From positions 1,860,001-1,924,000 of the forward strand of contig NZ_CP045651.1 in the NCBI RefSeq assembly GCF_009557455.1: a DNA stretch of 64,000 nt, given 5' to 3'. Both the position numbers and the translations under genes were made by a program. The notes beneath the pieces were generated by a model. That model ran no database searches and was not told the origin of the DNA. It saw nothing but the letters and a program-made list of their open reading frames with translations. Position 1 is the first letter of the stretch. Every line of letters starts with the position of its first letter. This DNA is from Alistipes sp. dk3624. Its GTDB lineage: Bacteria; Bacteroidota; Bacteroidia; Bacteroidales; Rikenellaceae. Below, piece by piece: positions 26,539-36,083 of the stretch.

Positions 26539-27603
26539 ATGGAAATAGAACAGAATATCTGGGGTTTTACCGCCGAAGGCGAAGCGATCGTCCTTTACAA
26601 GATGACCAATGCGGGCGGCGCATCCGTGAAGTTGACCAATATCGGCGCGACGGTCGTATCGGTGGAGGTTCCCGACCGGGACGGCCGGCTCGCGAACGTG
26701 GCCCTCGGTTACGACGATTTCAAAAGTTATTTCGGCGACGGGCCGTGCATGGGGAAAACGGTCGGCCGGTTCGCCAACCGGATCCGGGGAGCGAAATTTA
26801 CGTTGGACGGTGTGGAATACCGATTGTCGGCGAACTGCTCCGAAGGGCGGCACCATACGCACGGCGGCGGCATCAACGGCTTTGCGAACAAAATTTGGGA
26901 GAGCCGCGTGGAGACCGACCGGGTCGTTTTCTCGCTGTTCAGTCCCGACGGCGACCAGGGGTATCCGGGCGACCTGAACGCCGAGGTCGTTTACGACTGG
27001 AGCGACGATTGCGAGCTGGAGATTACCTATTACGCCAAGACGACCGCTCCTACTATTATCAACCTTACGAATCACTCCTATTTCAACCTCAAAGGCGAGG
27101 ACCGACCGGGCGCGATGGATCAGTTGCTTCAGATCAACGGATCGAAATACCTGCGTTACGACGCCGACTGCGTCTGTACCGGCGAGCTGGTCGACGTGAA
27201 AGGCACGCCGATGGATTTCAGCGAACCGAAAGCGCTGTCCGCGGAGATCGACGCCGATTACGAACCGCTGCGTTTCGGTTCCGGTTACGACCAGAGCTGG
27301 GCGATCGACGGGTATGAAAAGGGAAAACTTTCCGAAGCGGGCGTGCTGTACGACCCGCAGAGCGGACGGCGGATGCGGATCCGGACGACCCAGCCGTCGA
27401 TCCATATCTATGCCGGAAACTATCTGGAAGGCTGTCCGCAAAGTATCAGCGGCCATCCGTACGGGCGCCGCGCCGGCGTGGCGATCGAGTGCCAGGCCTA
27501 TCCGAACAGTCCGAACTGCCCCGGCTTTCCGTCGACCGTATTGCGTCCCGGGGAGATCTATAACGAGAAAATCGTCTTCCGTTTCGAAACGGATGCGAAT
27601 TAA
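26539..27603 (+). CDS. galM: Aldose 1-epimerase (galactose mutarotase)
   Basis: Interconverts alpha and beta anomers of hexoses. The 354-residue product shows the family segments NRIRGAKFTLDGVEY, HTHGGGINGFANKIW (substrate His), NLTNHSYFNLKG (catalytic His) and AIECQAYPNSPNCPGFPS (catalytic Glu in the IExQ position). No signal peptide is seen, so it acts in the cytoplasm on imported sugar. It lies 36 bp before the MFS permease, matching the mutarotase-permease pairs common in Bacteroidetes. Confidence 0.92.
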   Translation: MEIEQNIWGFTAEGEAIVLYKMTNAGGASVKLTNIGATVVSVEVPDRDGRLANVALGYDDFKSYFGDGPCMGKTVGRFANRIRGAKFTLDGVEYRLSANCSEGRHHTHGGGINGFANKIWESRVETDRVVFSLFSPDGDQGYPGDLNAEVVYDWSDDCELEITYYAKTTAPTIINLTNHSYFNLKGEDRPGAMDQLLQINGSKYLRYDADCVCTGELVDVKGTPMDFSEPKALSAEIDADYEPLRFGSGYDQSWAIDGYEKGKLSEAGVLYDPQSGRRMRIRTTQPSIHIYAGNYLEGCPQSISGHPYGRRAGVAIECQAYPNSPNCPGFPSTVLRPGEIYNEKIVFRFETDAN

Positions 27604-27639
27604 TCCGCAGAGCCAATTATTAACCTAAAATAGATAAGG

Positions 27640-28920
27640 ATGGAATCAACTAAACAAAAGAGTTACGCATTGCCGATAGCGATGATGTTCGCGCTCTTCT
27701 TCATGATCGCGTTCGTTACGGGGCTTCAGAACCCGATGGGCATTATCGTGAAGGAACAGTTCCAGGTACCGAACTGGATGTCGCAGTTGGGAAACTTCGC
27801 CAACTTCATCGCTTACGCCTGCATGGGTATTCCGGCGGGTATCATGCTGCAACGCATCGGTTATAAGAAGACGGCTCTTACGGCCATTGTCGTCGGTTTC
27901 GTCGGCGTAGGGATTTCTTTCCTGTCCGGACAGGTCGAAAGTTTTACCGTCTATCTGATCGGCGCTTTCGTATCCGGTTTTTCGATGTGTATGCTGAACG
28001 CCGTGGTAAACCCGATGCTCAATACGCTCGGGGGCGGAGGTAATCGCGGGAACCAGCTGGTGCAGTTCGGCGGTTCGTGCAACTCGATCGGCGCTACGAT
28101 CGTACCGGTGCTGGTCGGCTACCTGATGGGCGACGTATACAGCGCCTCGATCAGCAAGGCCAACCCGGCGCTTTTCCTGGCGATGGGAATTTTCGCGCTG
28201 GCGTTTATCGTACTTTCGTTCGTGAAGATTCCGGAACCGCATCTGGTGACCGCGAAAAAGGAAAAAGAGAAACACAGTCCGTTTTCGTTCCGCCATTTCG
28301 TTCTCGGAACGCTGGCGATTTTCTTTTACGTGGGCGTCGAAGTAGGGATCGCCAACTTTGCGAACCTGTTTATGACGCAGAGCGTCGATAAGGGCGGTCT
28401 CGCTATCGATACGACGGTCGCCGGGACGATCGCCGGAACCTACTGGTTCCTGATGCTGATCGGCCGTTTGACCGGCGCGTCGCTGGGTGCGAAATTTTCC
28501 AGCAAATCCATGCTGACGTTCGTTTCTTCGCTGGGCATCCTGCTGATCCTGCTGGCGATCTTCCTGCCGCTGTCGACGACGGTCAACATGCCGGTGTTCA
28601 AATCCGATATCTCATTCGGTCTGGCTGAAGTGCCGATCGGTATCATGTTGATGATCCTTTGCGGGTTGTGCACCTCGGTGATGTGGGGTAATATTTTCAA
28701 CCTGGCCGTCGAGGGGCTGGGTAAATATACGGCCGCCGCGTCCGGCATTTTCATGGTGATGGTATGCGGCGGTGGTGTTCTGCCGTTGATCCAGGGCGCC
28801 GTTGCAGACGGTTTCGGTTACCTGGCCAGTTTCTGGGTGATTATCGTCGCTCTGGCTTACATCCTGTATTACGCCCAAGTCGGTTCCAAAAACGTGAACA
28901 AGGACATTCCGGTCGAATAA
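27640..28920 (+). CDS. MFS sugar permease, FucP/GluP-like
   Basis: A 426-residue inner-membrane transporter with about 12 hydrophobic segments. The first-half pattern (MFALFFMIAFVTGLQNPM, QLGNFANFIAYACMGIPAG) and VNPMLNTLGGGGNRGNQLVQ fit the fucose/glucose/galactose:H+ symporter branch of the major facilitator superfamily. The transported sugar is unknown. It is the last gene of the nucleotidyltransferase-galM operon and is followed by a terminator. It would take up the monosaccharide released by the neighbouring glycoside hydrolases. Confidence 0.88.
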   Translation: MESTKQKSYALPIAMMFALFFMIAFVTGLQNPMGIIVKEQFQVPNWMSQLGNFANFIAYACMGIPAGIMLQRIGYKKTALTAIVVGFVGVGISFLSGQVESFTVYLIGAFVSGFSMCMLNAVVNPMLNTLGGGGNRGNQLVQFGGSCNSIGATIVPVLVGYLMGDVYSASISKANPALFLAMGIFALAFIVLSFVKIPEPHLVTAKKEKEKHSPFSFRHFVLGTLAIFFYVGVEVGIANFANLFMTQSVDKGGLAIDTTVAGTIAGTYWFLMLIGRLTGASLGAKFSSKSMLTFVSSLGILLILLAIFLPLSTTVNMPVFKSDISFGLAEVPIGIMLMILCGLCTSVMWGNIFNLAVEGLGKYTAAASGIFMVMVCGGGVLPLIQGAVADGFGYLASFWVIIVALAYILYYAQVGSKNVNKDIPVE

Positions 28921-28957
28921 TTCCGCTGTCCGGAGATATTTAAAAAAAGTAAAATCG

Positions 28958-28981
28958 GGAGGGCGGCCATAGCCGCCCTCC
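28958..28981 (+). terminator. Terminator after the sugar permease gene
   Basis: Perfect 10-bp GC-rich stem GGAGGGCGGC / GCCGCCCTCC with a CATA loop and CGCTATTTT after it, 37 bp past the permease stop. The next gene starts 17 bp later, so read-through into it is possible. Confidence 0.65.
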
Positions 28982-28997
28982 GCTATTTTCGAGAACG

Positions 28998-30821
28998 ATG
29001 AGAAAATTATTTTTTATAAGTATCGTGGCGGCCGCTCTGGTTTTTTGGTCGGAAAGGTCGTCCGCACAGGCGGTCGAGAGCGACCAGTGGGCCGCGACGG
29101 ACGGTCTCGGCCGCGCTTTGCCCGGGCGGGAACAGACCCGCGCCCGCAGAGACGACCGCAAAGTGGCGATGTTTTACTGGACGTGGCACACCAGTCCGAT
29201 TACCGACTACCGGCGGATCGGCAACATTACGCAGATTCTCCGCGAACATCCCGAGGCGATCGACGATTACGACCACCCCGCCTGGGATATCGGCGGAAAT
29301 TCTTATTTCTGGGACGAGCCGCTGCTGGGGTATTACAAGACGACCGACCCGTGGGTGCTGCGCAAACATGCCGAAATGCTGGCCGATGCCGGTGTGGACG
29401 TCGTGTTTTTCGACTGTACGAACGCTTCCCTTACCTGGAAATCTTCGTACGACGTATTGATCGACGTCTGGACGAAGGCGCAGGGGGACGGCGTGAATGT
29501 GCCGAAGATTGCGTTCATGCTGCCGTTCGGGCCTGTGGATTGGTCGCTCGTTTCGCTGCGCCAGCTTTATGAGGATATTTACAAGCCGGGCCGGGCCGAA
29601 AACCTTTGGTTTTACCTGCACGGCAAACCCTGTATCATGGCTTATCCGGACAACCTGACCGATTCGCCCGAAGACCGGACGATCCGCGATTTTTTCACGT
29701 TCCGTCCCGGTCAACCCGACATCGTGGACGGCCCCGGGCGTCCCGACCAGTGGGGTTGGCTCGAAACCTATCCGCAGCATAAGTTTGTCGAACGTCCGGA
29801 CGGCGGCTGCGAAGAGATGGTGGTCTGCGTGGCGCAAAATGCGAACGATGCCAGCGGCGGCCACTGCTGTGCTTTCAATGCGCCGGGAACTTACGGGCGC
29901 AGTTATACCCAACAGCGCGGGCAGGATACCCGCGAGGATGCTTACCTGTACGGATTGAATATCCAGGAGCAGTGGGATTATGCGCTGCAGTGCGATCCCG
30001 ACCTGATTTTCGTTACCGGCTGGAACGAATTCATCGCCGGGAAGCACATCGGCTGGCATCCCGCCCGCCCCTATTATCCGTTTGCATTCCCCGATCAGTT
30101 CGACTGGGAACGCAGCCGCGATATCGAACCGGTCAAGGCGTGGGGCGATAAGGGCGATGCCTATTACATCCAGTTGGTCGACAATATCCGCCGTTACAAG
30201 GGCGTTTCGGAGTCGCAGGCGGTGTCGCAGCCCCGGAGCTTCCGGATCGGCCGTTTCGACGGTTGGGACGGCGTATCGCCCGATTTCAGGCATTATCCGG
30301 GCAATACGATGCACCGGAATCACAAAGGTCATGCGAACATGTTTTATACCAATACGACCGGGCGCAACGACATCGTGGACGCGAAAGTGGCCCGCGATCG
30401 CAGGTACGTTTATTTTTACGTCGAAACCGCCGATAAGCTGACCCCGTCGACCGACCGCAACTGGATGATGCTGTTCATTGACGTCGACCGTGACAAAGCG
30501 ACCGGATGGGAGGGGTACGATTTCGTGCTGAACTACGAAAAGCCGCAGGACGGCAAATCCGTATTGTCCCGCCATAGCGGCGACGGCTGGAATTGGGAGC
30601 GCGCCGCGGAGGCGGATTATGCCGTCGACGGCAACCGGATGGAGATTCGGATACCGCGTTCGTTGCTCGGTGAGTTCGGAAAGTCGCTGAACATCGAATT
30701 CAAATGGAGCGACAACATGCAGGAAGAGGGGAATATCATGGATTTTTACGTGAACGGCGATGCGGCCCCGGGCGGCCGGTTCAATTTTGTTTACGACGAG
30801 CGTGCCGGGCAGAATCGCTAA
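28998..30821 (+). CDS. Secreted GH71/99-like protein with C-terminal CBM9-like domain (paralogue E)
   Basis: A 607-residue secreted protein: signal peptide to about residue 25 (MRKLFFISIVAAALVFW to SSAQ), then a catalytic-type domain to about 420, then a beta-sandwich domain to the end. The first domain shares FYWTWH, YYKTTDPWVLRKHAEMLADA, DVVFFDCTNA, FFTFRPGQPD and VTGWNEFIAG with four minus-strand paralogues. The WNE motif and overall pattern recall GH99/GH71 enzymes. The last domain (VARDRRYVYFYVETADKL, NWMMLFIDVDRDKATGWEGYDF) resembles CBM9/DOMON folds. It is the most divergent copy and stands apart on the plus strand behind the sugar-permease operon. Activity is unknown. Confidence 0.78.
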   Translation: MRKLFFISIVAAALVFWSERSSAQAVESDQWAATDGLGRALPGREQTRARRDDRKVAMFYWTWHTSPITDYRRIGNITQILREHPEAIDDYDHPAWDIGGNSYFWDEPLLGYYKTTDPWVLRKHAEMLADAGVDVVFFDCTNASLTWKSSYDVLIDVWTKAQGDGVNVPKIAFMLPFGPVDWSLVSLRQLYEDIYKPGRAENLWFYLHGKPCIMAYPDNLTDSPEDRTIRDFFTFRPGQPDIVDGPGRPDQWGWLETYPQHKFVERPDGGCEEMVVCVAQNANDASGGHCCAFNAPGTYGRSYTQQRGQDTREDAYLYGLNIQEQWDYALQCDPDLIFVTGWNEFIAGKHIGWHPARPYYPFAFPDQFDWERSRDIEPVKAWGDKGDAYYIQLVDNIRRYKGVSESQAVSQPRSFRIGRFDGWDGVSPDFRHYPGNTMHRNHKGHANMFYTNTTGRNDIVDAKVARDRRYVYFYVETADKLTPSTDRNWMMLFIDVDRDKATGWEGYDFVLNYEKPQDGKSVLSRHSGDGWNWERAAEADYAVDGNRMEIRIPRSLLGEFGKSLNIEFKWSDNMQEEGNIMDFYVNGDAAPGGRFNFVYDERAGQNR

Positions 30822-30846
30822 CGGTTTTCGTAAAGCGTGTTCCATT

Positions 30847-30883
30847 AAAAAATCGGGTCGGACTTCAGTCCGACCCGGTTTTT
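30847..30883. terminator. Bidirectional terminator between paralogue E and the GH106-like gene
   Basis: Stem CGGGTCGGACT / AGTCCGACCCG with a 2-base loop, flanked by A-rich and T-rich runs on either side. It lies between two convergent genes and can serve both. Confidence 0.85.
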
Positions 30884-30916
30884 AATTCCGGAAACGATTA
30901 TCCGGCAGTGTTCCGT

Positions 30917-33900
30917 CTATTTTTCGTAGGTAACGCTCTCGATAACGACGGGGCCCATCAAACCTGCCTTTTGCAGCGGGGAATCCGCTGTCCACGGGCT
31001 GCACGGCGTCCATGTCGTGCGTTGTGCTTCGGGCAGTTTTTGGTCGCCGATCAGGCGATTCACCCAAGTGTTTACCACTTCGATTTCCAGTTCGTTGTCG
31101 CCTTCTTTGACAAAGTCGGTGATGTCCAGTTCATACGGAGCCGTCCATACGCCGCCGGCATCCTGTCCGTTGACCTTCACGCGGGCCATGGCCACGAAGT
31201 CGTTCAGGTTGATCAGGATGTTCTCGTCGGTCGGGGCTTTGTCCAGTTTGAAGTTGGTCTTATAGGTGGCCGTACCGGAGTAATATTTGATCTTGTCGTC
31301 GGCGTTGGTCGACCAGTCGGTCAGCGATTCGAATACGACCGGTTCTTGCGGGCCGCGTACCTTGTCGGCGAAATCGACCGTCCACGGGCCTTTCAGATCG
31401 GCGATCTGGGCCGGAACCGGGAAGTTGGCTGCCACGTCGGTCGACGAAGCGGCACCCGCTTTGTCCTTGAACACGATGAACATGCTTTCGTACGGAGCCA
31501 TTTCGAGCGGAACGGCCGTAGCGCCCTGTTTCTGCTCGTAAGCGGGCAGTTTGCGTATCACGCCGGTGGTCGGGGCCCACAGTTCGGGCTGCATACCGGT
31601 TACGCGGAATTCCGGCGTAACGACGATCGTTTCGTCGCTCTGGTTGCTTACGAAATAAATTTCGGCATTGTCCAGCGTGCGGTGTCCGTAGTGTACCGGC
31701 GCGCCTTCCGGAATGTTGAGGTCGGGGATGCAGTCGATCGTGGCGAAGGCTTCTTCCATCGTCATGCCGTTTAGGATCATGCCTTTGCCCAGTTTGCGCG
31801 ATTTGACGTTCACGCCGTCCACGTCGCCCCAGATTTCGGCGGCCATCGCTTTCACCTGCTGGTCGGCGGCCGGCTGATTCTGCAGGCTCGGCGAGCGGCT
31901 TGGGGCCGGGCCCATCACGACGGCGCCTTTCTCGATCAGTTCTTTGATCTTGGCCAGCAGTTCCGGACGCATCGTTTCGAGTTTCGGCAGCACCAGGATG
32001 CGGTATTGCGTACCGTGCGGCAACGTGATCTTACCGTCTTTCACGTCCATGTACTTTTCGATCACTTCGGCGTTCATGTAATCGAACTGGTAGCCGGTCG
32101 GAAGGGCCGGGTCGACGATACCGGTCATCTTCGGAGCGTCTTCGCCGATGAAATAGGCTGCGTCGGCTACGTTCAGACCCTGTTGCAGCATGAAGTTCGC
32201 GCGCTTGAGGTACGTGAGGTAGTTGTCGATCTGCGAGAACCAAGTGTTGTGGCGGTTGAATTCGTTGCCGAACCAGGCGTTGACGCCCGGGAGCCGGTCG
32301 TCCGGCTGCGTGATGTAGACGTGCAGCAGCGTGTTGTTGATGCCTTCGGCGAAGAAACGGTCGCCGCGCTGTTTGATCACGCCCGGGTAACGGGCGTACG
32401 AATTGCCGGCGCAGGTGTTCGATTCGGCCGAGATTTTCGTCTTGCCGTAGATATGGCCGCAGGACGAAGCGGCGCGGTTTTCGATGTCGCCCAGTTCGCC
32501 TTCGCTCCAGAACTCGCCGCCGATCTCGTCGGACTGGCCGCCGTACATCAGGAATTCGCCGGGGAAGCCCCAGTGACCGTAGTTTTCGAGCCAGGTATGC
32601 AGCCCGTGTTGATGGCTGACGTCGCGCAGACCGCCCACATAATCATAAGCGACCTTGTCGGCGATCATCCGGCGCACGTCCCACAGGAAACGGTCGGAGG
32701 CCTCTTCGCTGCCCACTACGATGCCGTTGTATACCGGCAAGTAGGGGGTCGGGTCGTAACCGTAGCGGGTCTTGAACTCTTCGATCATGCCGTCCGTGAA
32801 GTTCTGTCCGCCGGTTTCGTAGCTGTCCTGCACCACGACTTTGAACGTCTTGCGGTCTTCGGCCGGGATGCGGCGTAGGATTTCGCCCATGTGAGCATCG
32901 AAATGACTGGCGATGTGTTCGCGGCTCATTTTGTCGGTTTCATAACCGGTCGCTTCGGGCGCGGCGGGAGAATTGGTCGTCCCGGTCGGAGTCATACCCA
33001 TGCGCAGGATTACCCATTCGCCTTCCGGAACATCCCATGTCAGCGTGCCGTCGGCAGCCAGGTATTGCGAGATGTCCTGTACCTTCGCGGGATCTACCAT
33101 CAGCGCGGCGTCTTCCACAGCGGGCTGTACCGGCCATTGATAGTCTTTCCAGTACGGCAGCGGAGTCGGGTGCATCTTCGCCAGCGTCTTTTCGCTGAAG
33201 CGTTCTACGCGCGGAGCGGCTGCCAGAGCCACTTCGGCCAAGCCGCTGCCTGCATTGGCGCCTTTGATGATTACCCGGAAATCGGTTCCGGTCGTGGCCG
33301 GGATCGATACGACCACCGGTGCGAATTGGTCGAATCCGACGTTCAGCGCGGTATTCGTGCGGTTGATGTCGAATTTCGACAGCGTGCGGTAGTTGTCGCC
33401 TTCTTTAACTTGCAACTCGCCTTGTGCGCCCAACGGGTGCTCGGTGGGTTTTACGGTCAGGCTGCGCGCCGTAAACGGAGCGTTGGCTTTCAGGTCGATC
33501 GTAATTTCGCCGCCCTTCGGGATGGCGATTCCGCTTTTCTGGTCGCCGTCGGTGATTTTCGTCAGGTCGGCCACTTTCGGCGTCGAGGTGATCGTCCCGT
33601 TCGACGCGTTCAGCGTGAGCTGGTCGTCTTTCGGCACCGGGTAAGCGATGACGCGTACGTCCTGGAAAGAGTCGGTCGGCTGTACGAGCTTGGCGTTAAA
33701 CTTTTGCGGGCCTTTGGCGCGCGTTTCCGACGAAGCGAGATAACGCATCGCCTGGTCGGCTTTTACCCACGGGCCGCCGGACTGACTCCAGCCCGGAGAG
33801 TTAAAGATTCCGATTTCGATGTCCAGCTCGGTCGCTTTTTTCAGCGCGGCGTGCAGGATGTCCCACCACTCTTCGCTGAGCATTTTCACGTTGCCGTAGG

Positions 33901-34174
33901 GTACGTCGTCCTGGCCGATGTTGCCGATGAACGCGCGGTTGATTCCGGCTTTTTTCATCGACTCGAGGTCTTTGATAACGCCTTCTTTCGAAATGTTGTT
34001 CGAAATCCAATACCAGTAAACGCTGGTTTGGATCGAGTCGGGCGGGGTTACGAATCCCGAAGCGAGCGCTTCGTGGGAAACGTGTTGCGGACCCGACGCC
34101 CCTGTTCCGCAACAGGCGGCCAGCGCGGCTCCTGCCAAAGCGCAGGCGGAAAGTTTAAAAAGATTTTTTTTCAT
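30917..34174 (-). CDS. GH106-like lipoprotein, putative alpha-L-rhamnosidase
   Basis: A 1085-residue product, normal for GH106. The N-terminus MKKNLFKLSACALAGAALAACC is a lipoprotein signal with a LAAC lipobox. The catalytic part begins YWYWISNNISKEGVIKDLES and includes IGIFNSPGWSQSGGPWV, both typical of GH106. A C-terminal jelly-roll domain (LINLNDFVAMARVKVNGQDA, WTAPYELDITDF) recalls sugar-binding domains of GH2/GH106. GH106 enzymes remove terminal L-rhamnose, but the specificity here is inferred. It is the last gene of the operon, 17 bp after paralogue D, so it is likely co-expressed with the GH71/99-like array. Confidence 0.8.
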   Translation of the reverse strand: MKKNLFKLSACALAGAALAACCGTGASGPQHVSHEALASGFVTPPDSIQTSVYWYWISNNISKEGVIKDLESMKKAGINRAFIGNIGQDDVPYGNVKMLSEEWWDILHAALKKATELDIEIGIFNSPGWSQSGGPWVKADQAMRYLASSETRAKGPQKFNAKLVQPTDSFQDVRVIAYPVPKDDQLTLNASNGTITSTPKVADLTKITDGDQKSGIAIPKGGEITIDLKANAPFTARSLTVKPTEHPLGAQGELQVKEGDNYRTLSKFDINRTNTALNVGFDQFAPVVVSIPATTGTDFRVIIKGANAGSGLAEVALAAAPRVERFSEKTLAKMHPTPLPYWKDYQWPVQPAVEDAALMVDPAKVQDISQYLAADGTLTWDVPEGEWVILRMGMTPTGTTNSPAAPEATGYETDKMSREHIASHFDAHMGEILRRIPAEDRKTFKVVVQDSYETGGQNFTDGMIEEFKTRYGYDPTPYLPVYNGIVVGSEEASDRFLWDVRRMIADKVAYDYVGGLRDVSHQHGLHTWLENYGHWGFPGEFLMYGGQSDEIGGEFWSEGELGDIENRAASSCGHIYGKTKISAESNTCAGNSYARYPGVIKQRGDRFFAEGINNTLLHVYITQPDDRLPGVNAWFGNEFNRHNTWFSQIDNYLTYLKRANFMLQQGLNVADAAYFIGEDAPKMTGIVDPALPTGYQFDYMNAEVIEKYMDVKDGKITLPHGTQYRILVLPKLETMRPELLAKIKELIEKGAVVMGPAPSRSPSLQNQPAADQQVKAMAAEIWGDVDGVNVKSRKLGKGMILNGMTMEEAFATIDCIPDLNIPEGAPVHYGHRTLDNAEIYFVSNQSDETIVVTPEFRVTGMQPELWAPTTGVIRKLPAYEQKQGATAVPLEMAPYESMFIVFKDKAGAASSTDVAANFPVPAQIADLKGPWTVDFADKVRGPQEPVVFESLTDWSTNADDKIKYYSGTATYKTNFKLDKAPTDENILINLNDFVAMARVKVNGQDAGGVWTAPYELDITDFVKEGDNELEIEVVNTWVNRLIGDQKLPEAQRTTWTPCSPWTADSPLQKAGLMGPVVIESVTYEK

Positions 34175-34191
34175 AAAATTTTATGGATGAT

Positions 34192-36006
34192 TTATTTCGT
34201 GGTATAAACATAGTTGAACCGTCCTCCGGGCGCGGTGTCTCCGTTGACGTAGAAGTCCATGATGTTGCCGTTTTCCTGCATGTTGTCGTTCCATTTGAAC
34301 TCGATATCGACGTCGTCGCCCGTGAGGTTCATCAGTTGTTTTGCGATAGCCAGTTCGAGCTTGTTGCCGTTGACGGCGAACTTGCTCTCGCCGACGGCTT
34401 CCCATTCCCATCGTCCGCCGACGTTTTTTTCGATCACGGCTTTTTTACCGTGCGGACTCGTGCGATTGACGATGAAATCGTATCCGTTCCATCCGGTCGT
34501 TTTGTCGCGGTCGACGTCGATAAACAGCATCATCCAGTTGCGGTCGGTCGCCGGGGTCAGCTTGTCGGCGGTTTCGACGTAGAAGTAGACGTTGTCGGCG
34601 TCGCGTGCCACTTTCGCTCCGACGATGTCGTTGCGGCCGGTATTGTTGGTGTAGTACTGGTCATACCGTCCGCGGTGGTCGCGGTGCATGGTGTTGCCTT
34701 TGTACGATGCGAAGTAGGGAGCCACGTCGTCCCATCCGTCGGCCTTGCCGATCTTGACCGTCTTGGGGGCCGAAGCTTTTTCAGGAGCGTTCATTCCCTT
34801 GAATTTACGCACGTTGTCGACCAGTTGCAGGTAATATACGTCTCCTTTGTCGCCCCATCCGGCGTTCGGTTCGATATCGCGGCTGCAGTTCCAGTTGTAT
34901 TGGTCGACGAACGAGAACGGGAAGCCGTTCCAACTGTGCTCAGGTAGCCATTGTCCGGCGATGAATTCGTTCCATCCGGTGACGAATACCAGTTCCGGGT
35001 CGAGTTCGAACGCCCGGCTCCACTGTTCTTGGAAGTTATAGCCGTACAGATATCCGTCCACGCGCGGGTCGAATCCTTTCAGTACGCTGAAATTCCGTCC
35101 GTAAGCGTCTTTCACGTTGAAGGCTCCGCAGTGTCCTTTGCGGTCGGGAGAGGTGTTCTGGGCCACGCCGACCGAAACTTGTTCGAACCCGCCGTCGGGC
35201 CCTTTTATGTAGCCGTGCTGCGGATAGATTTCAAGCCAGCTCCACTGGTCTTTGCGCGTCGGGAACGGGCCGTCCACGTAATCGGGCTGTCCGGGCCGGA
35301 ACGTGAAGAAGTCGCGGATCGCCCGGTCTTCGGGCGAATCGGTCAGGTTGTCCGGATAAGCCATGATACAGGGCTTGCCTTTCCACACGAACCACAGGTT
35401 TTCGTAACGCCCCGGTTTGTAAACGTCTTTGTAGAGTTGGCGCAGCGATACCAGCGAGTGCGGAGCCGGGCCGAACGGCAGCATGAAAGCGATCTTCGGC
35501 ACGTTTACGCCGTCCTTTTGCGCCTGATCCCAGGTCTTCATTAACGCTTCGTACGAATCCTCCCAGGTAAGACTGCCGTTCGTGCAATCGAAGAATACGG
35601 CGTCCACGCCTGCGTCGGCCAGCATTTCGGCGTGTTTGCGCAATACCCAGGGGTCGGTCGTTTTGTAGTAACCCAGCAACGGCTGTTCCCAGAAGAAAAA
35701 GCCCGGACGTTTGTCGCCCCACGCCGGATGGTTGTAATCCTTCATCGCTTCGGGGTATTTGCGGACGATTTCGGAGATATTCTTCACCTGATAGGTGGTG
35801 TCGTCATTGCCTTGATGCCATGTCCAGTAGAACATGGCGATGAACTTGTCCTTTTTCTTGTCGCCGGCATCCTTGTATTCGCTGACTTTGCGTCCGAGCG
35901 CGTCGGTCGCCGCCCACGAATCGCTGTTGACAGTTTGTCCGAAAGCGCTTCCGCCGATCAAGCAGACCGTTCCGAGCGCCACAGTAAATTTGGTTAAGAA
36001 TTTCAT
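34192..36006 (-). CDS. Secreted GH71/99-like protein with CBM9-like domain (paralogue D)
   Basis: A 604-residue protein. The signal peptide MKFLTKFTVALGTVCLIGGSAFG ends before QTVNSDSWAATDALG. The catalytic-type domain (about 25-415) has FFWEQPLLGYYKTTDPWVL, AVFFDCTNGSLTW and VFVTGWNEFIAG with Glu347 as candidate catalytic residue. The CBM9-like domain (about 425-604) is encoded by DNA nearly identical to that of paralogues A and C. In GH99 the WNE glutamate is followed three residues on by a second Glu; here that position is Ala (E-F-I-A). The mechanism may therefore differ or the second acid lies elsewhere. It is the fourth gene of the array, 77 bp after paralogue C. Confidence 0.8.
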   Translation of the reverse strand: MKFLTKFTVALGTVCLIGGSAFGQTVNSDSWAATDALGRKVSEYKDAGDKKKDKFIAMFYWTWHQGNDDTTYQVKNISEIVRKYPEAMKDYNHPAWGDKRPGFFFWEQPLLGYYKTTDPWVLRKHAEMLADAGVDAVFFDCTNGSLTWEDSYEALMKTWDQAQKDGVNVPKIAFMLPFGPAPHSLVSLRQLYKDVYKPGRYENLWFVWKGKPCIMAYPDNLTDSPEDRAIRDFFTFRPGQPDYVDGPFPTRKDQWSWLEIYPQHGYIKGPDGGFEQVSVGVAQNTSPDRKGHCGAFNVKDAYGRNFSVLKGFDPRVDGYLYGYNFQEQWSRAFELDPELVFVTGWNEFIAGQWLPEHSWNGFPFSFVDQYNWNCSRDIEPNAGWGDKGDVYYLQLVDNVRKFKGMNAPEKASAPKTVKIGKADGWDDVAPYFASYKGNTMHRDHRGRYDQYYTNNTGRNDIVGAKVARDADNVYFYVETADKLTPATDRNWMMLFIDVDRDKTTGWNGYDFIVNRTSPHGKKAVIEKNVGGRWEWEAVGESKFAVNGNKLELAIAKQLMNLTGDDVDIEFKWNDNMQENGNIMDFYVNGDTAPGGRFNYVYTTK

Positions 36007-36083
36007 TTCTTGTAGGTTTTATTAAAATTAGGTTTTGATGGTGATTGTTTTGTCTGTGTCGATCCTGTATTATCAATGTTTAC

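Noticed and set aside
29007-30845. A 612-codon frame antisense to paralogue E
   Set aside because: Mirror of a gene with clear homologues; long antisense frames recur opposite all five paralogues because of high GC and shared codon bias.
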